The notes under the pieces were generated by a model. It was not told where the DNA came from. It saw only the letters and a program-made list of their open reading frames with translations, and did not search any database. Below are positions 42,551 through 51,941 of a stretch of 64,000 nt of DNA, piece after piece. How positions within the stretch are numbered: the stretch's first letter is position 1; each line of letters opens with the position of its first letter. The position numbers and the translations under genes were made by a program. Source of the DNA: Bacillota bacterium (GTDB lineage Bacteria > Bacillota > Clostridia > Peptostreptococcales > Anaerovoracaceae); assembly GCA_029101005.1 (NCBI GenBank), contig JAQXQE010000023.1, positions 42,285 to 106,284 on the forward strand, given 5' to 3'.

Positions 42551-43675
42551 CTATATGTCTTTATTTTCATCAGGACGAATCTCCCTGAACGCAATCTTCG
42601 CCAGATTGCGAAGCATTCCCTCGATGAGCTCCTTGGTCTGCTCATCGAAGCTGTCGAAGCTCTTCTTCATATCGACGAGCTTAGTCGGCGATATCTTCTT
42701 AAGGTCGTGAACAGTATCCACTTCGTTGTCCAGAAGCAGCGAGAAGAGCGCCTCGATAAAACGCTGACGGCTGTCGGCGTCAGCACTCATCAACCAGGAC
42801 TGTACCGTTCTGTCGACGTACTTACTTCCTTTCGTGAGCTGCTCCAACTCTACCAGATTGCCATCCTCAACATCCCAGCTGTATGCTGAGTGCTGCATGA
42901 ATCCGCCAATTCCGCTGCTCTTGATAACGCTGGTATCTCCAGGCTGAGTGAGCAGCATTCCAATAACCGATGCCTGAGGCACTTGCTTAACGATAGGCGG
43001 AGCTCCTCGATCGATGATGTCAGACAGCATATCTGCAATCTCATTTCTGAAACCAGGTCCGTCATGACTGTATATCTTAATAATTCTATCCTGAATATCC
43101 TGACTGCACATCAGACCAGCATACACAGCAAGGTTGCCACCCTTCGAGTGACCGCCTACATATATGCGCTTGTTCTCGCCAGCACTTCCCTTGCCGTAGT
43201 GCTTCTCAAGATACTGAACCGCATTCGCCTGAGATGGAATCTCAGGTTTGAATGACATCTCGAAGTCTTCCTTCCAGCCCAGAATAGTTCCGTCAGTTCC
43301 ACGGAAGCAGACATAGTCCGTGTCCGCATCTAACTCGTAGCAGCAAGCTGCGAACTGCTTAGTACTCGACTCATCAAGCTCAGACACAATGCTCTTGACT
43401 AGGATATCTCTATAGCGCCTGCAGGCGAAGACATTCTGCATCAGTTCGAAGTTCTGCTTATCTGTAATCGCATCGTTGAACATGTCCTTGAAGTACTCCG
43501 CCTTGTTGAACTCCTTAAGAGGCCACTTGGCACTCTCTCGCTCTACGTCTTCACCGTCGAGCACTACCTCGAGTCTCGTATAGTAAACCTGGCAGAGAAC
43601 GAGACTATCTACATCTCCGAACTTGCTTTCCTTAAATCTGTCATGGTTATTAGCTACGAAATCTATGATATTCAT
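42551..43675 (-). CDS. DUF2974 alpha/beta-hydrolase-like protein
   Basis: 374 residues from MNIIDFVANNHDRF. The nucleophile elbow GGHSKGGNLAVYAG and the upstream FRGTDGTILGWKEDFEMSF match the lipase-like DUF2974 family common in Clostridia. GAGGTG lies 5 nt before the ATG, which overlaps the ClC stop by 4 nt. No signal peptide or membrane helix is visible, so it is probably cytoplasmic. The substrate is unknown. Confidence 0.82.
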   Translation of the reverse strand: MNIIDFVANNHDRFKESKFGDVDSLVLCQVYYTRLEVVLDGEDVERESAKWPLKEFNKAEYFKDMFNDAITDKQNFELMQNVFACRRYRDILVKSIVSELDESSTKQFAACCYELDADTDYVCFRGTDGTILGWKEDFEMSFKPEIPSQANAVQYLEKHYGKGSAGENKRIYVGGHSKGGNLAVYAGLMCSQDIQDRIIKIYSHDGPGFRNEIADMLSDIIDRGAPPIVKQVPQASVIGMLLTQPGDTSVIKSSGIGGFMQHSAYSWDVEDGNLVELEQLTKGSKYVDRTVQSWLMSADADSRQRFIEALFSLLLDNEVDTVHDLKKISPTKLVDMKKSFDSFDEQTKELIEGMLRNLAKIAFREIRPDENKDI

Positions 43676-45279
43676 ATGCACACCTCGCATTTCTCCTGAA
43701 TAACAGCAACAGTTTCGTCTATATCTACCTTGCGACAGAGAATCTCGATGTGGTCTCCCGCAAGGAGTTCTGTCGATCCACTAGGTATTACTTCCACATT
43801 ATGTCTAAGCACAGCCACGATGAGACAACCCTCAGGCAGTTCCATATCTTCAACCTTACCTCCGTCCATCATCGAACCAACGTGGACATCAGCCTTCAGA
43901 ATGACCCTCTCTCCAGCCTCTGGTGAAGCCGAATTCTCAGGTTTCGCATCTCTTCCTTCCTGTCTCATTCTTCTATTCAGAAGCTGCTCATATACAGGCT
44001 CCGATCCGCAGAAATCCGCTACAATGAAGGCAGTCAGTGACACTGTTACAAGAGCAAGCAGGCTGCTGAAGTCTGCTGTCATCTCCGTAATAAGAATGAT
44101 TCCAGTCGTTGGCGCTTTGACGATTGCTGTGAATAAACCCGCCATTCCAACGATTACAAATGCTGTAATGTACTGCTGATCTATTCCGAAGAGTGCTGTT
44201 AGAGTTCTCGAATACAGTCCGCCAGATATTGCACCGAGCACCAGCAATGGAAGGAAAATTCCTCCTGGCGCCCCCGATCCAAAGCAGCCTGTTGAATACA
44301 CGAGTTTGATCACTATCATCACCGCAAGTGCCTTGAGCGCGAAGTCACCGGCGCTTATCTCAGTCACCAGATGTGATCCGCTTCCAAGTGCAGTCGGATA
44401 GATGAAGAACATAATGTACGACATAGCGAAAGCCACAAGCAACTTAGCGAACTTCACGAAGCGGCCATTGGCGAAGCCTTTTACCACGCCCCCTGCACGG
44501 CCGAAGAAATCCTGCTGTAGGTCGAGCAGTTTGTTATACAGTGCGCCGAATGCGCCGAGCAACGCTCCGAAGAGAACAAGCGCCCAGTAGAGTTTCAGCG
44601 GAATCGAGTTGACAACCTCAATGTTGAAGACCGGCTCAAGTCCAACGATATTCGCCGCCACGAAATCCGCAACCGCTGCAGCACCCATAGTCGTAATCAG
44701 AACCAGAACCGAGAAGTTCTTGTGCAGCTCCTCCAGTGCAAAAATCGCCCCGGCAAGCGGTGCGCCGAACGCCGCGGACAGGCCCGCACCTGCTCCGCAG
44801 GTGATGAGAAGTCGCTCCTCTGTGAGAAGTCTTCTTCCTGTGCGAGCGAAGCCTTTGCCGACCATCGCGCCGAGCTGAACGCAAGGGCCTTCTCTTCCAA
44901 GAGCGAGTCCGCCTCCAATTGAGAGCACGCAGCCGCAGAACTTCGACGCGATTACCTTCCACCAGTTCATATCGATTAGACCGCGCATCTCGCCTTCGAG
45001 TTGAGGAATTCCAGAGCCCGAACACTCAGGCTCCCACTCGAGAAGAAGCGCAACGAGCACTGCAATCACGAGAAGAATGCCAGCTGTAATCACCGCACCC
45101 TTGAGGCCACTCTGCGCTATGCCCACAAGCTGCTCGCGAAGGCCATCAGCCTTAATCAGCGCCAGACGGAAGAGCGCAACAAACACACCTGTTATCGCAC
45201 CGATAATCAGGCCCTCTACCAGCAGCACATATTTGAATGTCTTGTGTCTTCTAAGATTTTTTGCCGCGTTGCTTTCCAT
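43672..45279 (-). CDS. ClC-family chloride channel/antiporter with C-terminal TrkA_C-like domain
   Basis: 535 residues. The ClC signatures GSGIPQ, GREGPCVQ (with the gating Glu) and GSGAPGGIFLP are all present across some ten or more membrane helices, and residues from about 455 form a soluble domain resembling TrkA_C (KADVHVGSMMDGGKVEDMELPEGCLIVAVLR), a ligand-binding regulator in some ClC proteins. It transports Cl- or, with a conserved second glutamate, exchanges it for H+; which mode applies I cannot tell. There is no strong Shine-Dalgarno box. It is coupled to the DUF2974 gene. Confidence 0.92.
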   Translation of the reverse strand: MESNAAKNLRRHKTFKYVLLVEGLIIGAITGVFVALFRLALIKADGLREQLVGIAQSGLKGAVITAGILLVIAVLVALLLEWEPECSGSGIPQLEGEMRGLIDMNWWKVIASKFCGCVLSIGGGLALGREGPCVQLGAMVGKGFARTGRRLLTEERLLITCGAGAGLSAAFGAPLAGAIFALEELHKNFSVLVLITTMGAAAVADFVAANIVGLEPVFNIEVVNSIPLKLYWALVLFGALLGAFGALYNKLLDLQQDFFGRAGGVVKGFANGRFVKFAKLLVAFAMSYIMFFIYPTALGSGSHLVTEISAGDFALKALAVMIVIKLVYSTGCFGSGAPGGIFLPLLVLGAISGGLYSRTLTALFGIDQQYITAFVIVGMAGLFTAIVKAPTTGIILITEMTADFSSLLALVTVSLTAFIVADFCGSEPVYEQLLNRRMRQEGRDAKPENSASPEAGERVILKADVHVGSMMDGGKVEDMELPEGCLIVAVLRHNVEVIPSGSTELLAGDHIEILCRKVDIDETVAVIQEKCEVCI

Positions 45280-45297
45280 CGTCTTTGTAATCCAATC

Positions 45298-45321
45298 GAA
45301 GACGACCCGAGGGTCGTCTTC
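45298..45321 (-). terminator. Hairpin after the DUF1846 gene
   Basis: 11 bp stem GAAGACGACCC/GGGTCGTCTTC with a 2 nt loop; weak U-tract on the minus strand. It separates DUF1846 from ClC, whose start lies 18 bp beyond. Confidence 0.6.
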
Positions 45322-45331
45322 TCTTTAATGC

Positions 45332-46843
45332 TTAATTTGAATAGAGATTGCTGCTTGAGAACTCTGGATTACTAGTGATATCAATTCCAAGAGCCTTAAG
45401 TGACTGCTCATCCTTCTCGCTGAGAATTGCTGTGCAGTGAGCGATGCATCCCTTGAGATTAGAAAGCTCTCTCAGTGCGAGCTCTGCCAGCGGATTAGTC
45501 ATCTTAGTAAGTGTCAGCGCCATGATAATCTCCTCGAGGTTGAGGGCAGACTTATCATGGAAAACCCCTGACTTAGTATTAGCAAGTGCCTCAAGAATTG
45601 TTGGTGAGATGATAAGAGCATCATCCTGAATTCCCGCAAGCTTCTTGATTGCGTTGAGAACCATTGCTGCAGAAGCATCCATTGTGTGACTGCTTCTTCC
45701 AGTTACGATTGATCCATCAGGCAGCTCGATAGCACTTACAACAACATTATCGAATCTCTCTGGATCCTCCTGTCTCTTCTGCTCTGCGTAATCCTCTGCA
45801 GGCTTAACAACTACTCTGTCATAGCGAGTAGCACCAACCTCCTCCATAAGGAGCTTAGTTCTTTCGAGAATTGACTCATCGATCTTGCCCTTCTTGAATG
45901 AGCACTCAGCGATGAGATATCTTCTGATAATCTCCTGAATAGCCGCTGCTCTGCAAGCCTCATCATCAACGATTGCAAAGCCGGCTCTGTTAACACCCAT
46001 ATCTGTAGGCGACTTGTAACCAGCATCTGAACCAGTGATCTTGTGGAGGATCCTCTTGAGCACAGGGAAAGCATCAACGTCTCTGTTGTAGTTGATTGCT
46101 GTCTCGCCGTATGCCTCAAGGTGGAATGGGTCGATCATATTAACGTCCTTAAGGTCAGCAGTCGCTGCCTCGTACGCGATATTTACAGGGTGCTTCAGTG
46201 GAATGCTCCAGATTGGAAAAGTCTCGAACTTCGCATATCTAGCCACGTTACCTCTCTTTGTATCGTGGTATACCTGGCTGAGTGATGTAGCGAGCTTACC
46301 TGATCCACCACCAGGACCAGTAACTACTACGAGCGGCTTAGTAACCTCGATATATGGGTTTGCGCCATATCCCTCGTCACTTACGATTGTGTCTACATCA
46401 GTAGGGTATCCCTTAGTGAACATGTGCTTGTATGTTCTGATACCTCTTCTCTCTAGCTTTGCGATGAACTGGTTAACAGATGGAGCATCCTCATATCTAG
46501 TTACTACAACTGAGTTAATCTCAAGTCCGTAGCTTCTAAATGAGTCGATAAGTCTCATTACCTCGAGATCGTATGTGATTCCGAAATCCTGTCTTACCTT
46601 GCTTCTTACGATATCTCCCGCATATACGCAGATGATGATCTCAACCTGGTCGCTGAGATTCTGAAGCAGCTTAATCTTAGCATCCTCGTCGAAACCAGGT
46701 AGCACTCTCATAGCGTGCTTGTCCTGTACAAGCTTACCGCCGAACTCCAGATAGAGTCTGCCGTTACCCTCTCCGATTCTCTCGAGAATGTACTTTGACT
46801 GTTCCTCCAGATATTTCTCTGCGCTGAATCCAACCTTGTTCAT
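45332..46843 (-). CDS. DUF1846 family protein
   Basis: 503 residues from [19 protein letters not shown], with AGGAGG 5 nt before the ATG. The conserved family features [47 protein letters not shown] and [22 protein letters not shown] are intact, and the length is normal. Structures of this family show a nucleotide-like Rossmann architecture, but no reaction is known to me. The GPGGGSGK loop suggests phosphate binding. It lies 32 bp after the DUF1934 gene. Confidence 0.9.
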   Translation of the reverse strand: MNKVGFSAEKYLEEQSKYILERIGEGNGRLYLEFGGKLVQDKHAMRVLPGFDEDAKIKLLQNLSDQVEIIICVYAGDIVRSKVRQDFGITYDLEVMRLIDSFRSYGLEINSVVVTRYEDAPSVNQFIAKLERRGIRTYKHMFTKGYPTDVDTIVSDEGYGANPYIEVTKPLVVVTGPGGGSGKLATSLSQVYHDTKRGNVARYAKFETFPIWSIPLKHPVNIAYEAATADLKDVNMIDPFHLEAYGETAINYNRDVDAFPVLKRILHKITGSDAGYKSPTDMGVNRAGFAIVDDEACRAAAIQEIIRRYLIAECSFKKGKIDESILERTKLLMEEVGATRYDRVVVKPAEDYAEQKRQEDPERFDNVVVSAIELPDGSIVTGRSSHTMDASAAMVLNAIKKLAGIQDDALIISPTILEALANTKSGVFHDKSALNLEEIIMALTLTKMTNPLAELALRELSNLKGCIAHCTAILSEKDEQSLKALGIDITSNPEFSSSNLYSN

Positions 46844-46875
46844 CAATTCCTCCTGTATCTATCTCTACCCCTGTA

Positions 46876-47349
46876 TTAGTTTGGTCTGATTTCAATATCG
46901 AGCTTAGTTCTTCTCGAATACTGGCTGTCAAACTTGATCTTATAATCCACGCATATCTTGCCGTAGCCATCCTCAGAAAGCTCCTTCTCGAGCGAATTGG
47001 TGTACACCTCGAGGTCCATCCCCGGCAGCATAGGCACGCGAAATCTGGTGATATTCAGTATGCCAGGCTCGAGCGTCATATCGAGGCTGTTCTCACTGTT
47101 CTCACCATACTTGAGAATCTGAAGCGACTTCTCCGTGAGCTTGAGGAGTGTTCTTGAGTTCTCAAGACCAGCTTCAGCGGACTCATCGTACGCGATAAAA
47201 GTAGCGTTCTTCTTAGCGTACATAGTCCCTTCTGTCATGATCTCGAGCGAGTCCTCGAGCTCGAGAGTTTTCTTATAACTCTCCCCACTCGCTTCCAGAT
47301 GTTCCTGATATTGTTTACTCACAATCTTCAATGTTACATTCTTTTTCAT
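46876..47349 (-). CDS. DUF1934 family beta-barrel protein
   Basis: 157 residues, strand-rich throughout (VTLKIVSKQY, LELEDSLEIMTEG, NITRFRVPMLPG, KICVDYKIKFDSQYSRRTKLDIEI), matching the lipocalin-like DUF1934 family (YwiB type) of unknown function. Length is typical. The ATG has no Shine-Dalgarno box, and the -10 TATAAT ends only 8 nt before it, so the mRNA is nearly leaderless. It is divergent from htrA. Confidence 0.78.
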   Translation of the reverse strand: MKKNVTLKIVSKQYQEHLEASGESYKKTLELEDSLEIMTEGTMYAKKNATFIAYDESAEAGLENSRTLLKLTEKSLQILKYGENSENSLDMTLEPGILNITRFRVPMLPGMDLEVYTNSLEKELSEDGYGKICVDYKIKFDSQYSRRTKLDIEIRPN

Positions 47350-47357
47350 AATTTATT

Positions 47358-47386
47358 ATTATAACCCTTTTTGTCCAATTCTCCAA
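47358..47386 (-). promoter_or_regulatory. Promoter of the DUF1934-DUF1846 unit
   Basis: Minus strand -35 TTGGAG (47381-47386), 17 bp spacer, -10 TATAAT (47358-47363); the ATG begins 8 nt further on. Confidence 0.7.
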
Positions 47387-47475
47387 TTCATTGAATGGTG
47401 TTTTTTGGACAAAAAATACACACATCCAACACAAGCGCGATATATATTTGAATTAATTGAGAAAAGGAGATTATT

Positions 47476-48681
47476 ATGGATAATTCTAACAATATCTTTG
47501 AGAACGACGAGATTCGCATCGTCCACCCCGACGACATCCCCAAGGAAGCGCGCGTGCATGCGCCTGCCACACAAGCAGCACCAAGCGCACGCGAATCTTC
47601 ACAATATGTTACGAAGAAGTTCTTTGTAATCGCTCTCATCCTTGCGATTATTCTGACTTCTGCTATCAGCTCAGCTGTCGCAATCTTCTTCACCAAGGAA
47701 GCCAGCCACTACCGCAACCTGACTGTCTCAGGGCTCGATGTAGCCACAGGCTCCAAACTCACTGTTGCAGAGATTGTCGCTAAGAACGAGGACTCAGTTG
47801 TTGAAATTACTACTTCTTCCAAGTCCACCAACATCCTCGGCCAGACCGAAGTCAGTGAAGGCGCCGGCAGCGGTGTGATCGTCAACGACAAGGGTTTCAT
47901 TGCAACTAATTATCACGTAATTCAAGGAGCTACTGCTGTCAAAGTCCGCCTCCACAACGGCGAGACTCACTCCGCTAAGATTGTAGGCTCCGACCCAGAT
48001 AACGACATCGCAGTAATCAAGATTACTGCAACCAATCTCAAAGCAGTAACCCTCGGAGACAGCGGCGATATGGCAGTCGGCGACCTCACAGTTGCCATCG
48101 GCAATCCGCTCGGTCAGCTCGGCGGTACCGCAACAACAGGCATCGTCAGCGCCCTCGAAAGACGTCTCACAATCGGCAGTTCAACTCTCACACTAATCCA
48201 GACTGATGCTGCCATCAACCCAGGCAATTCCGGCGGTGGCCTCTTCAACGGCGCAGGCGAACTCGTCGGCATCGTAGTAGCGAAGAGCTCCGGTACTGGA
48301 ATCGAAGGTCTCGGCTTCGCCATCCCAATCAATCAGGTTGCTGACCTCATCGATGACCTCATCACTGACGGCAAGGTCACCGGCAAGCCATCAATCGGAA
48401 TCGTCATCACAGATGTAGCTGATGAGAATGCCGCTCAGTACGACCTCCCATGCGGCGGAACCTACATCACTGAAGTAACCAGTGAGGAAGCCAAGACAGC
48501 AGGGCTCAAGGAGATGGATCGCCTCATCAGCATCGACGGCAAGACCTTCGAATCCTCAAGCGACTTCGTCTCACAGGTCCGCACTCACAAAGTCGGTGAC
48601 ACAGTCACCCTCGTCATCGAACGTAATAGCAAAGAGATGACCATCAAGACCAAGCTCATCGAATCAACAGTAACCAATTAA
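47476..48681 (+). CDS. HtrA/DegP-type membrane serine protease
   Basis: 401 residues. A cytoplasmic N-terminus of about 46 residues is followed by one membrane helix (47-72), a trypsin-like protease domain with His147 (NYHVIQG), Asp177 (DNDIAV) and Ser252 (NPGNSGGGL), and a single PDZ domain from about residue 300. It should degrade or chaperone misfolded exported proteins on the outer face of the membrane. The ATG has AAAGGAG 6 nt upstream. Confidence 0.95.
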   Translation: MDNSNNIFENDEIRIVHPDDIPKEARVHAPATQAAPSARESSQYVTKKFFVIALILAIILTSAISSAVAIFFTKEASHYRNLTVSGLDVATGSKLTVAEIVAKNEDSVVEITTSSKSTNILGQTEVSEGAGSGVIVNDKGFIATNYHVIQGATAVKVRLHNGETHSAKIVGSDPDNDIAVIKITATNLKAVTLGDSGDMAVGDLTVAIGNPLGQLGGTATTGIVSALERRLTIGSSTLTLIQTDAAINPGNSGGGLFNGAGELVGIVVAKSSGTGIEGLGFAIPINQVADLIDDLITDGKVTGKPSIGIVITDVADENAAQYDLPCGGTYITEVTSEEAKTAGLKEMDRLISIDGKTFESSSDFVSQVRTHKVGDTVTLVIERNSKEMTIKTKLIESTVTN

Positions 48682-48696
48682 CATATTTGAACAGTA

Positions 48697-48726
48697 GAAA
48701 GGCATCGCGCGTAGGCGATGCCTTTC
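48697..48726 (+). terminator. htrA terminator
   Basis: 12 bp perfect stem GAAAGGCATCGC/GCGATGCCTTTC with a 6 nt loop, 15 bp past the stop. Confidence 0.75.
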
Positions 48727-48745
48727 CACCCCACAAACAAGCAAA

Positions 48746-48775
48746 ACGCCCCACCGGCATAGGCCAGCGAGGCGT
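48746..48775 (-). terminator. GntR gene terminator
   Basis: ACGCC...GGCGT stem with an inner GGC/GCC pairing, followed by TTTTGC on the minus strand. Confidence 0.65.
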
Positions 48776-48804
48776 CATATAACATCACTTATTATTCCTA
48801 ATTC

Positions 48805-49482
48805 CTAGCTGTGATCTGCTCCGAGCTTCTTGCCAAGCTTGAACACGAACTCCTTAAGAGTCTTAACGTGTGTGTCAGCCTCCTTGCGGGCAAGATCTGC
48901 ATCTCCAGCAGTGATTGCTGCGAGGATGCGATTGTGCTGCTCAGCAGTTGCCTCATAGAGTGAGAACTCTTCATAGTAGAGGTATCTGAATCTCAGGGAT
49001 AGTTCCTGAACGTACTGCACGAGTTCCTTGAGAGTCTCATTGTTGCAGCATCCAACGATGAAATTGTGGAAAGCCTCATCGAGTACGATTACAGTCTCCT
49101 TATCGTTGTTGCGGGTTGCCTCCTCGTATGCCTCAGCAATCTTGCGAAGTTCCTCCTTCTGCTCATCTGTGATTCTCTGAGTAGCCAGGTATGCAGTGAA
49201 GCCCTCCATATCCTCACGAACCTCGAATACATCAAGCATATCCTTGATTGAGATATTTGCTACATATGCGCCGCGTCTTGGCTCAACCTTAACGAGGCCA
49301 TCATCTGCAAGTCTCTTAATCGCTTCTCTGATTGGAGTTCTGCTGACATTCATCTTCTCAGCGAGATCGATCTCCATCAGTCTTGTCTGTGAAGCAATCT
49401 CACCTGTGAGAATCTTGTGCTTCAGCTCCAGGTACACTAGTTCTTTAAGAGGCTTCTGAACTTTCAGCTGAAAATCCATCAT
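48805..49482 (-). CDS. GntR-family regulator, FadR/FCD subfamily
   Basis: 225 residues. The winged helix-turn-helix ends in EIDLAEKMNVSRTPIREAIKRLADDGLV, and the helical FCD domain keeps the metal/ligand His-type positions (DEAFHNFIV, AEQHNRIL, DTHVKTLK). Regulators of this kind often sense carboxylic acids. GGAGC lies before two successive ATGs; the first (49482) is 1 bp after the ispE stop. Cotranscription with an isoprenoid gene gives no clear target. Confidence 0.88.
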   Translation of the reverse strand: MMDFQLKVQKPLKELVYLELKHKILTGEIASQTRLMEIDLAEKMNVSRTPIREAIKRLADDGLVKVEPRRGAYVANISIKDMLDVFEVREDMEGFTAYLATQRITDEQKEELRKIAEAYEEATRNNDKETVIVLDEAFHNFIVGCCNNETLKELVQYVQELSLRFRYLYYEEFSLYEATAEQHNRILAAITAGDADLARKEADTHVKTLKEFVFKLGKKLGADHS

Positions 49483-49483
49483 C

Positions 49484-50446
49484 TCAAAGCTCCTTTCCGG
49501 TTTCAGTCAACCACATCTGCCACTCCCTACCTTTGCGGCAAATCTCATCTTTCAGCTTGATAAAATCTTCTTCTGCAGTTTCCTCTGTCCCGTAATAAGC
49601 GACCACTGTTGGTCCGCTTCCACTCATAAGCACATGCTCTGCGTTGAGGCTCTCAAGATAGGCCTTGAGCTCCCTAGCCTCCTCGTATGCTTCTAGTGTA
49701 TACCCTTCCATCATATTATGCCATAGTCCTTTTGGTTCTCTGGCATCTTTAGGCAAGGCATCGATTGCCTCGTATACTTCTCTAGTCGATACAGCAACTC
49801 CAGGATTCACCATAATTACGTGTCTATGAATCGGTTCAACAGGATCGACCACATCGCCAATACCTGATGTCATTGCTGCAACACTCGCCTCCTCTATTCC
49901 CGGTAGATCAGCGAGTTCTTCACGGTTCATAGCCGCATTCATCATAATTGAGAAAGGCACATCTGCCCCTACTTGTGAACCTATCTCCATAAGCTCCCTG
50001 AGGCTCAGTGGATTACCCTCAATGTAGTTCCAACCGAGCATCGCAACTGCCGCATTGCCGCTACCTCCCGCGATGCCAGCGGCGATTGGGAGCCTTTTAT
50101 CTATTATGAGCGACATATAGCGAGTGTGCTCTACGCCGCGCTTCTTGAACTCTGGTGCGAGCGCCCTGATTCCCTTGAGTGCCAGGTTGTCAGTTCCCAT
50201 TACCAGTTCAAGTCTGTTGATTGCAAATGTAACTCGTACTCCCTCGATCCAGATCTCCTGTGTTGCGTATACACCTGAATCGATGTCCACGAACTGCGGA
50301 TCGTCATCGTCCGAGATGAATACCACATCGTACATTCCCACGCCCTGCATGAGTGATTCGATGTCGTGGTATCCGTTCTTGCGCCTTCGAAGCACATCCA
50401 GTGACAGATTGATCTTAGCGCAGGATTTCATTCTTATATAGTCCAT
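49484..50446 (-). CDS. ispE: 4-diphosphocytidyl-2-C-methyl-D-erythritol kinase
   Basis: 320 residues from MDYIRMKSCAKINLSLDV. The GHMP kinase motifs are the N-terminal CAKINLSLDV, the ATP loop LPIAAGIAGGSGNAAVAML, and the C-terminal LMSGSGPTVVAYYG. It phosphorylates CDP-methylerythritol in the MEP isoprenoid pathway. The start is a choice among weak ribosome sites: ATG 50446 or the ATG six codons later; a longer TTG-started frame overlaps the terminator upstream and is unlikely. It is followed immediately by the GntR gene. Confidence 0.92.
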   Translation of the reverse strand: MDYIRMKSCAKINLSLDVLRRRKNGYHDIESLMQGVGMYDVVFISDDDDPQFVDIDSGVYATQEIWIEGVRVTFAINRLELVMGTDNLALKGIRALAPEFKKRGVEHTRYMSLIIDKRLPIAAGIAGGSGNAAVAMLGWNYIEGNPLSLRELMEIGSQVGADVPFSIMMNAAMNREELADLPGIEEASVAAMTSGIGDVVDPVEPIHRHVIMVNPGVAVSTREVYEAIDALPKDAREPKGLWHNMMEGYTLEAYEEARELKAYLESLNAEHVLMSGSGPTVVAYYGTEETAEEDFIKLKDEICRKGREWQMWLTETGKEL

Positions 50447-50489
50447 ACCGCATTCCGCTTCGGTTTTAACCGAATCCCCTTCTCGATAC

Positions 50490-50515
50490 AAAAGGGATGC
50501 CTTAGTGACACCCCT
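50490..50515 (-). terminator. Terminator after the Ig-like protein gene
   Basis: GGGGTG/CATCCC arms (one G-U) around an 11 nt loop, then TTTTG on the minus strand; it overlaps the extended 5' end sometimes assigned to ispE. Confidence 0.6.
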
Positions 50516-50530
50516 CTATATAGTCATACG

Positions 50531-51334
50531 TTATTTCTTCTCAGCCTTAGCTGCCTGTCTCTTGTTAACAGAAGCAGGCTTGTGAACGTGATATACGTTT
50601 GTCAGATAATCTGCACAGATGATCTTCTTGCCGTGGTGCTCTTCTGGAGCATCCTTCTTCTTTCTCTTCTTTGCAGCCTTCTCCTGACGCTTAGCCTCCT
50701 CGGCCATAACCTCTTCGACAGTCTTGCCTGTTCTCTTAGCCTCTCTGTATGGGTTGAAAGCAACTTCCTTGCCGCCGTTAGCAGCCTTCTGCTTTGCTTC
50801 CATCTGCTCTCTCTGCTGATTCTTCTGCTGCTTGAGAGTAACAACCATGATTCCACCGAACATTACGAACATCATAACCATGTTAACAGCATTGTTCACC
50901 TTCTGGTTATATGTCTTGAATGTGATTGTTGTCTCCTTTCCGAGCTTATCGCCATTGTCATCAGCGAAGTCAGCGTCGAGTACGAGTGTGTATGTCTCAC
51001 TGCTGCTGATTACGCTTGCAGCCTTGTCAGTGTTATCTGCTACTACAAGAACCATTCCCTCATCAGCATCGCTGAACAGAACCTGTGTCTTGATAGCCTT
51101 ACCCTTTGAGTCTACGATCTTAACGAGCTTAGCGTCAGCCTTTCTTACAGCCGCATTGTTGATAGCGTGGTTGAAGTAGAGCTTAACACCTACATTCTCG
51201 ATAGATGTGTTCTTCTGTCCATCCTCAGGATATGAAGATACGAGCTTCAGACCTGACTCGTCAGCGAAGCAGAAGATTGAACTTGCGAATACCATAATCG
51301 CTGCAAGAACAGCAACCAGTCCCTTTCTTTTCAT
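50531..51334 (-). CDS. Exported Ig-like (Big_5 type) protein with membrane helix and basic tail
   Basis: 267 residues. A signal peptide (about 1-24, ending SIFCFA) is followed by a Big_5/SbsA-like Ig domain (YPEDGQKNTSIENVGVKLYFNHAIN to ETTITFKTYNQ), a membrane helix at about 146-165 and a cytosolic tail rich in Lys, Arg, Gln and Ala with coiled-coil character. This one-pass, Ig-outside arrangement is unusual and its function is unknown. The start overlaps the tadA stop (TAATG); GAGGAG is upstream. Confidence 0.75.
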   Translation of the reverse strand: MKRKGLVAVLAAIMVFASSIFCFADESGLKLVSSYPEDGQKNTSIENVGVKLYFNHAINNAAVRKADAKLVKIVDSKGKAIKTQVLFSDADEGMVLVVADNTDKAASVISSSETYTLVLDADFADDNGDKLGKETTITFKTYNQKVNNAVNMVMMFVMFGGIMVVTLKQQKNQQREQMEAKQKAANGGKEVAFNPYREAKRTGKTVEEVMAEEAKRQEKAAKKRKKKDAPEEHHGKKIICADYLTNVYHVHKPASVNKRQAAKAEKK

Positions 51335-51858
51335 TAGTGATTCTCCTCTGAATTTGTCTTGTTGCGCTTAAGCGCTGCTTTTGAGATACGCATCTCTCTG
51401 AAGAAATCCTTCAGTATCTTAGCGCATTCTTCTTCAAGAATGCCCGATTCGACTTGAATTCTGTGGTTGAGCCTTTCGTTGTTAGCAACGTTGAATATTG
51501 AGCCGCAGGCCCCGTTCTTCGGATCCATTGCTCCGATAACCAGCCTGTCTATTCTCGCCAGCACCATAGCCCCTGCACACATAGAACAAGGTTCAAGTGT
51601 GACATACAGGGTGCAACCAGCAAGCCATTTGCCACCGACAGCTTCCTCAGCCGCCTCTATTGCGAGCATCTCAGCATGTCCGCTTGAGCGCCCGTGCGTC
51701 TCAACCATATTATGAGCTCTCGCGATTATCTCGCCATCTTTGACAACTACCGCACCAACAGGCACTTCACCTGTCGCCGCAGCCGCTGCGGCCTCTCGCA
51801 AAGCCTCCTCCATATACGACCTATCATCGCAATGGACATTAATATCCATCAAATCCAT
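51334..51858 (-). CDS. tadA: tRNA-specific adenosine deaminase (TadA)
   Basis: 174 residues. The zinc site SGHAEMLAI with the catalytic Glu and the EPCSMCAGAM motif are both present, as in TadA, which converts A34 to inosine in tRNA-Arg(ACG). The ATG at 51858 has no Shine-Dalgarno box and lies 9 nt after the -10, so the mRNA is nearly leaderless; a second ATG three codons later is possible. The C-terminus is longer than E. coli TadA by about ten residues. Confidence 0.92.
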   Translation of the reverse strand: MDLMDINVHCDDRSYMEEALREAAAAAATGEVPVGAVVVKDGEIIARAHNMVETHGRSSGHAEMLAIEAAEEAVGGKWLAGCTLYVTLEPCSMCAGAMVLARIDRLVIGAMDPKNGACGSIFNVANNERLNHRIQVESGILEEECAKILKDFFREMRISKAALKRNKTNSEENH

Positions 51859-51867
51859 AGTTCAACG

Positions 51868-51896
51868 ATTGTATCACAGAAAGTGCAGTTTTTCAA
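51868..51896 (-). promoter_or_regulatory. tadA promoter
   Basis: -35 TTGAAA (51891-51896), 17 bp spacer, -10 TACAAT (51868-51873) preceded by TGTGA. The start codon is 9 nt downstream of the -10. Confidence 0.7.
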
Positions 51897-51941
51897 GGCT
51901 TACAGCGATTTCCGCCCTGCTTGGACAGCAAAATCCTAACG

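Noticed and set aside
42065..42889. Long plus-strand frame opposite the EamA and DUF2974 genes
   Set aside because: Spans two minus-strand genes and their junction without translation signals.
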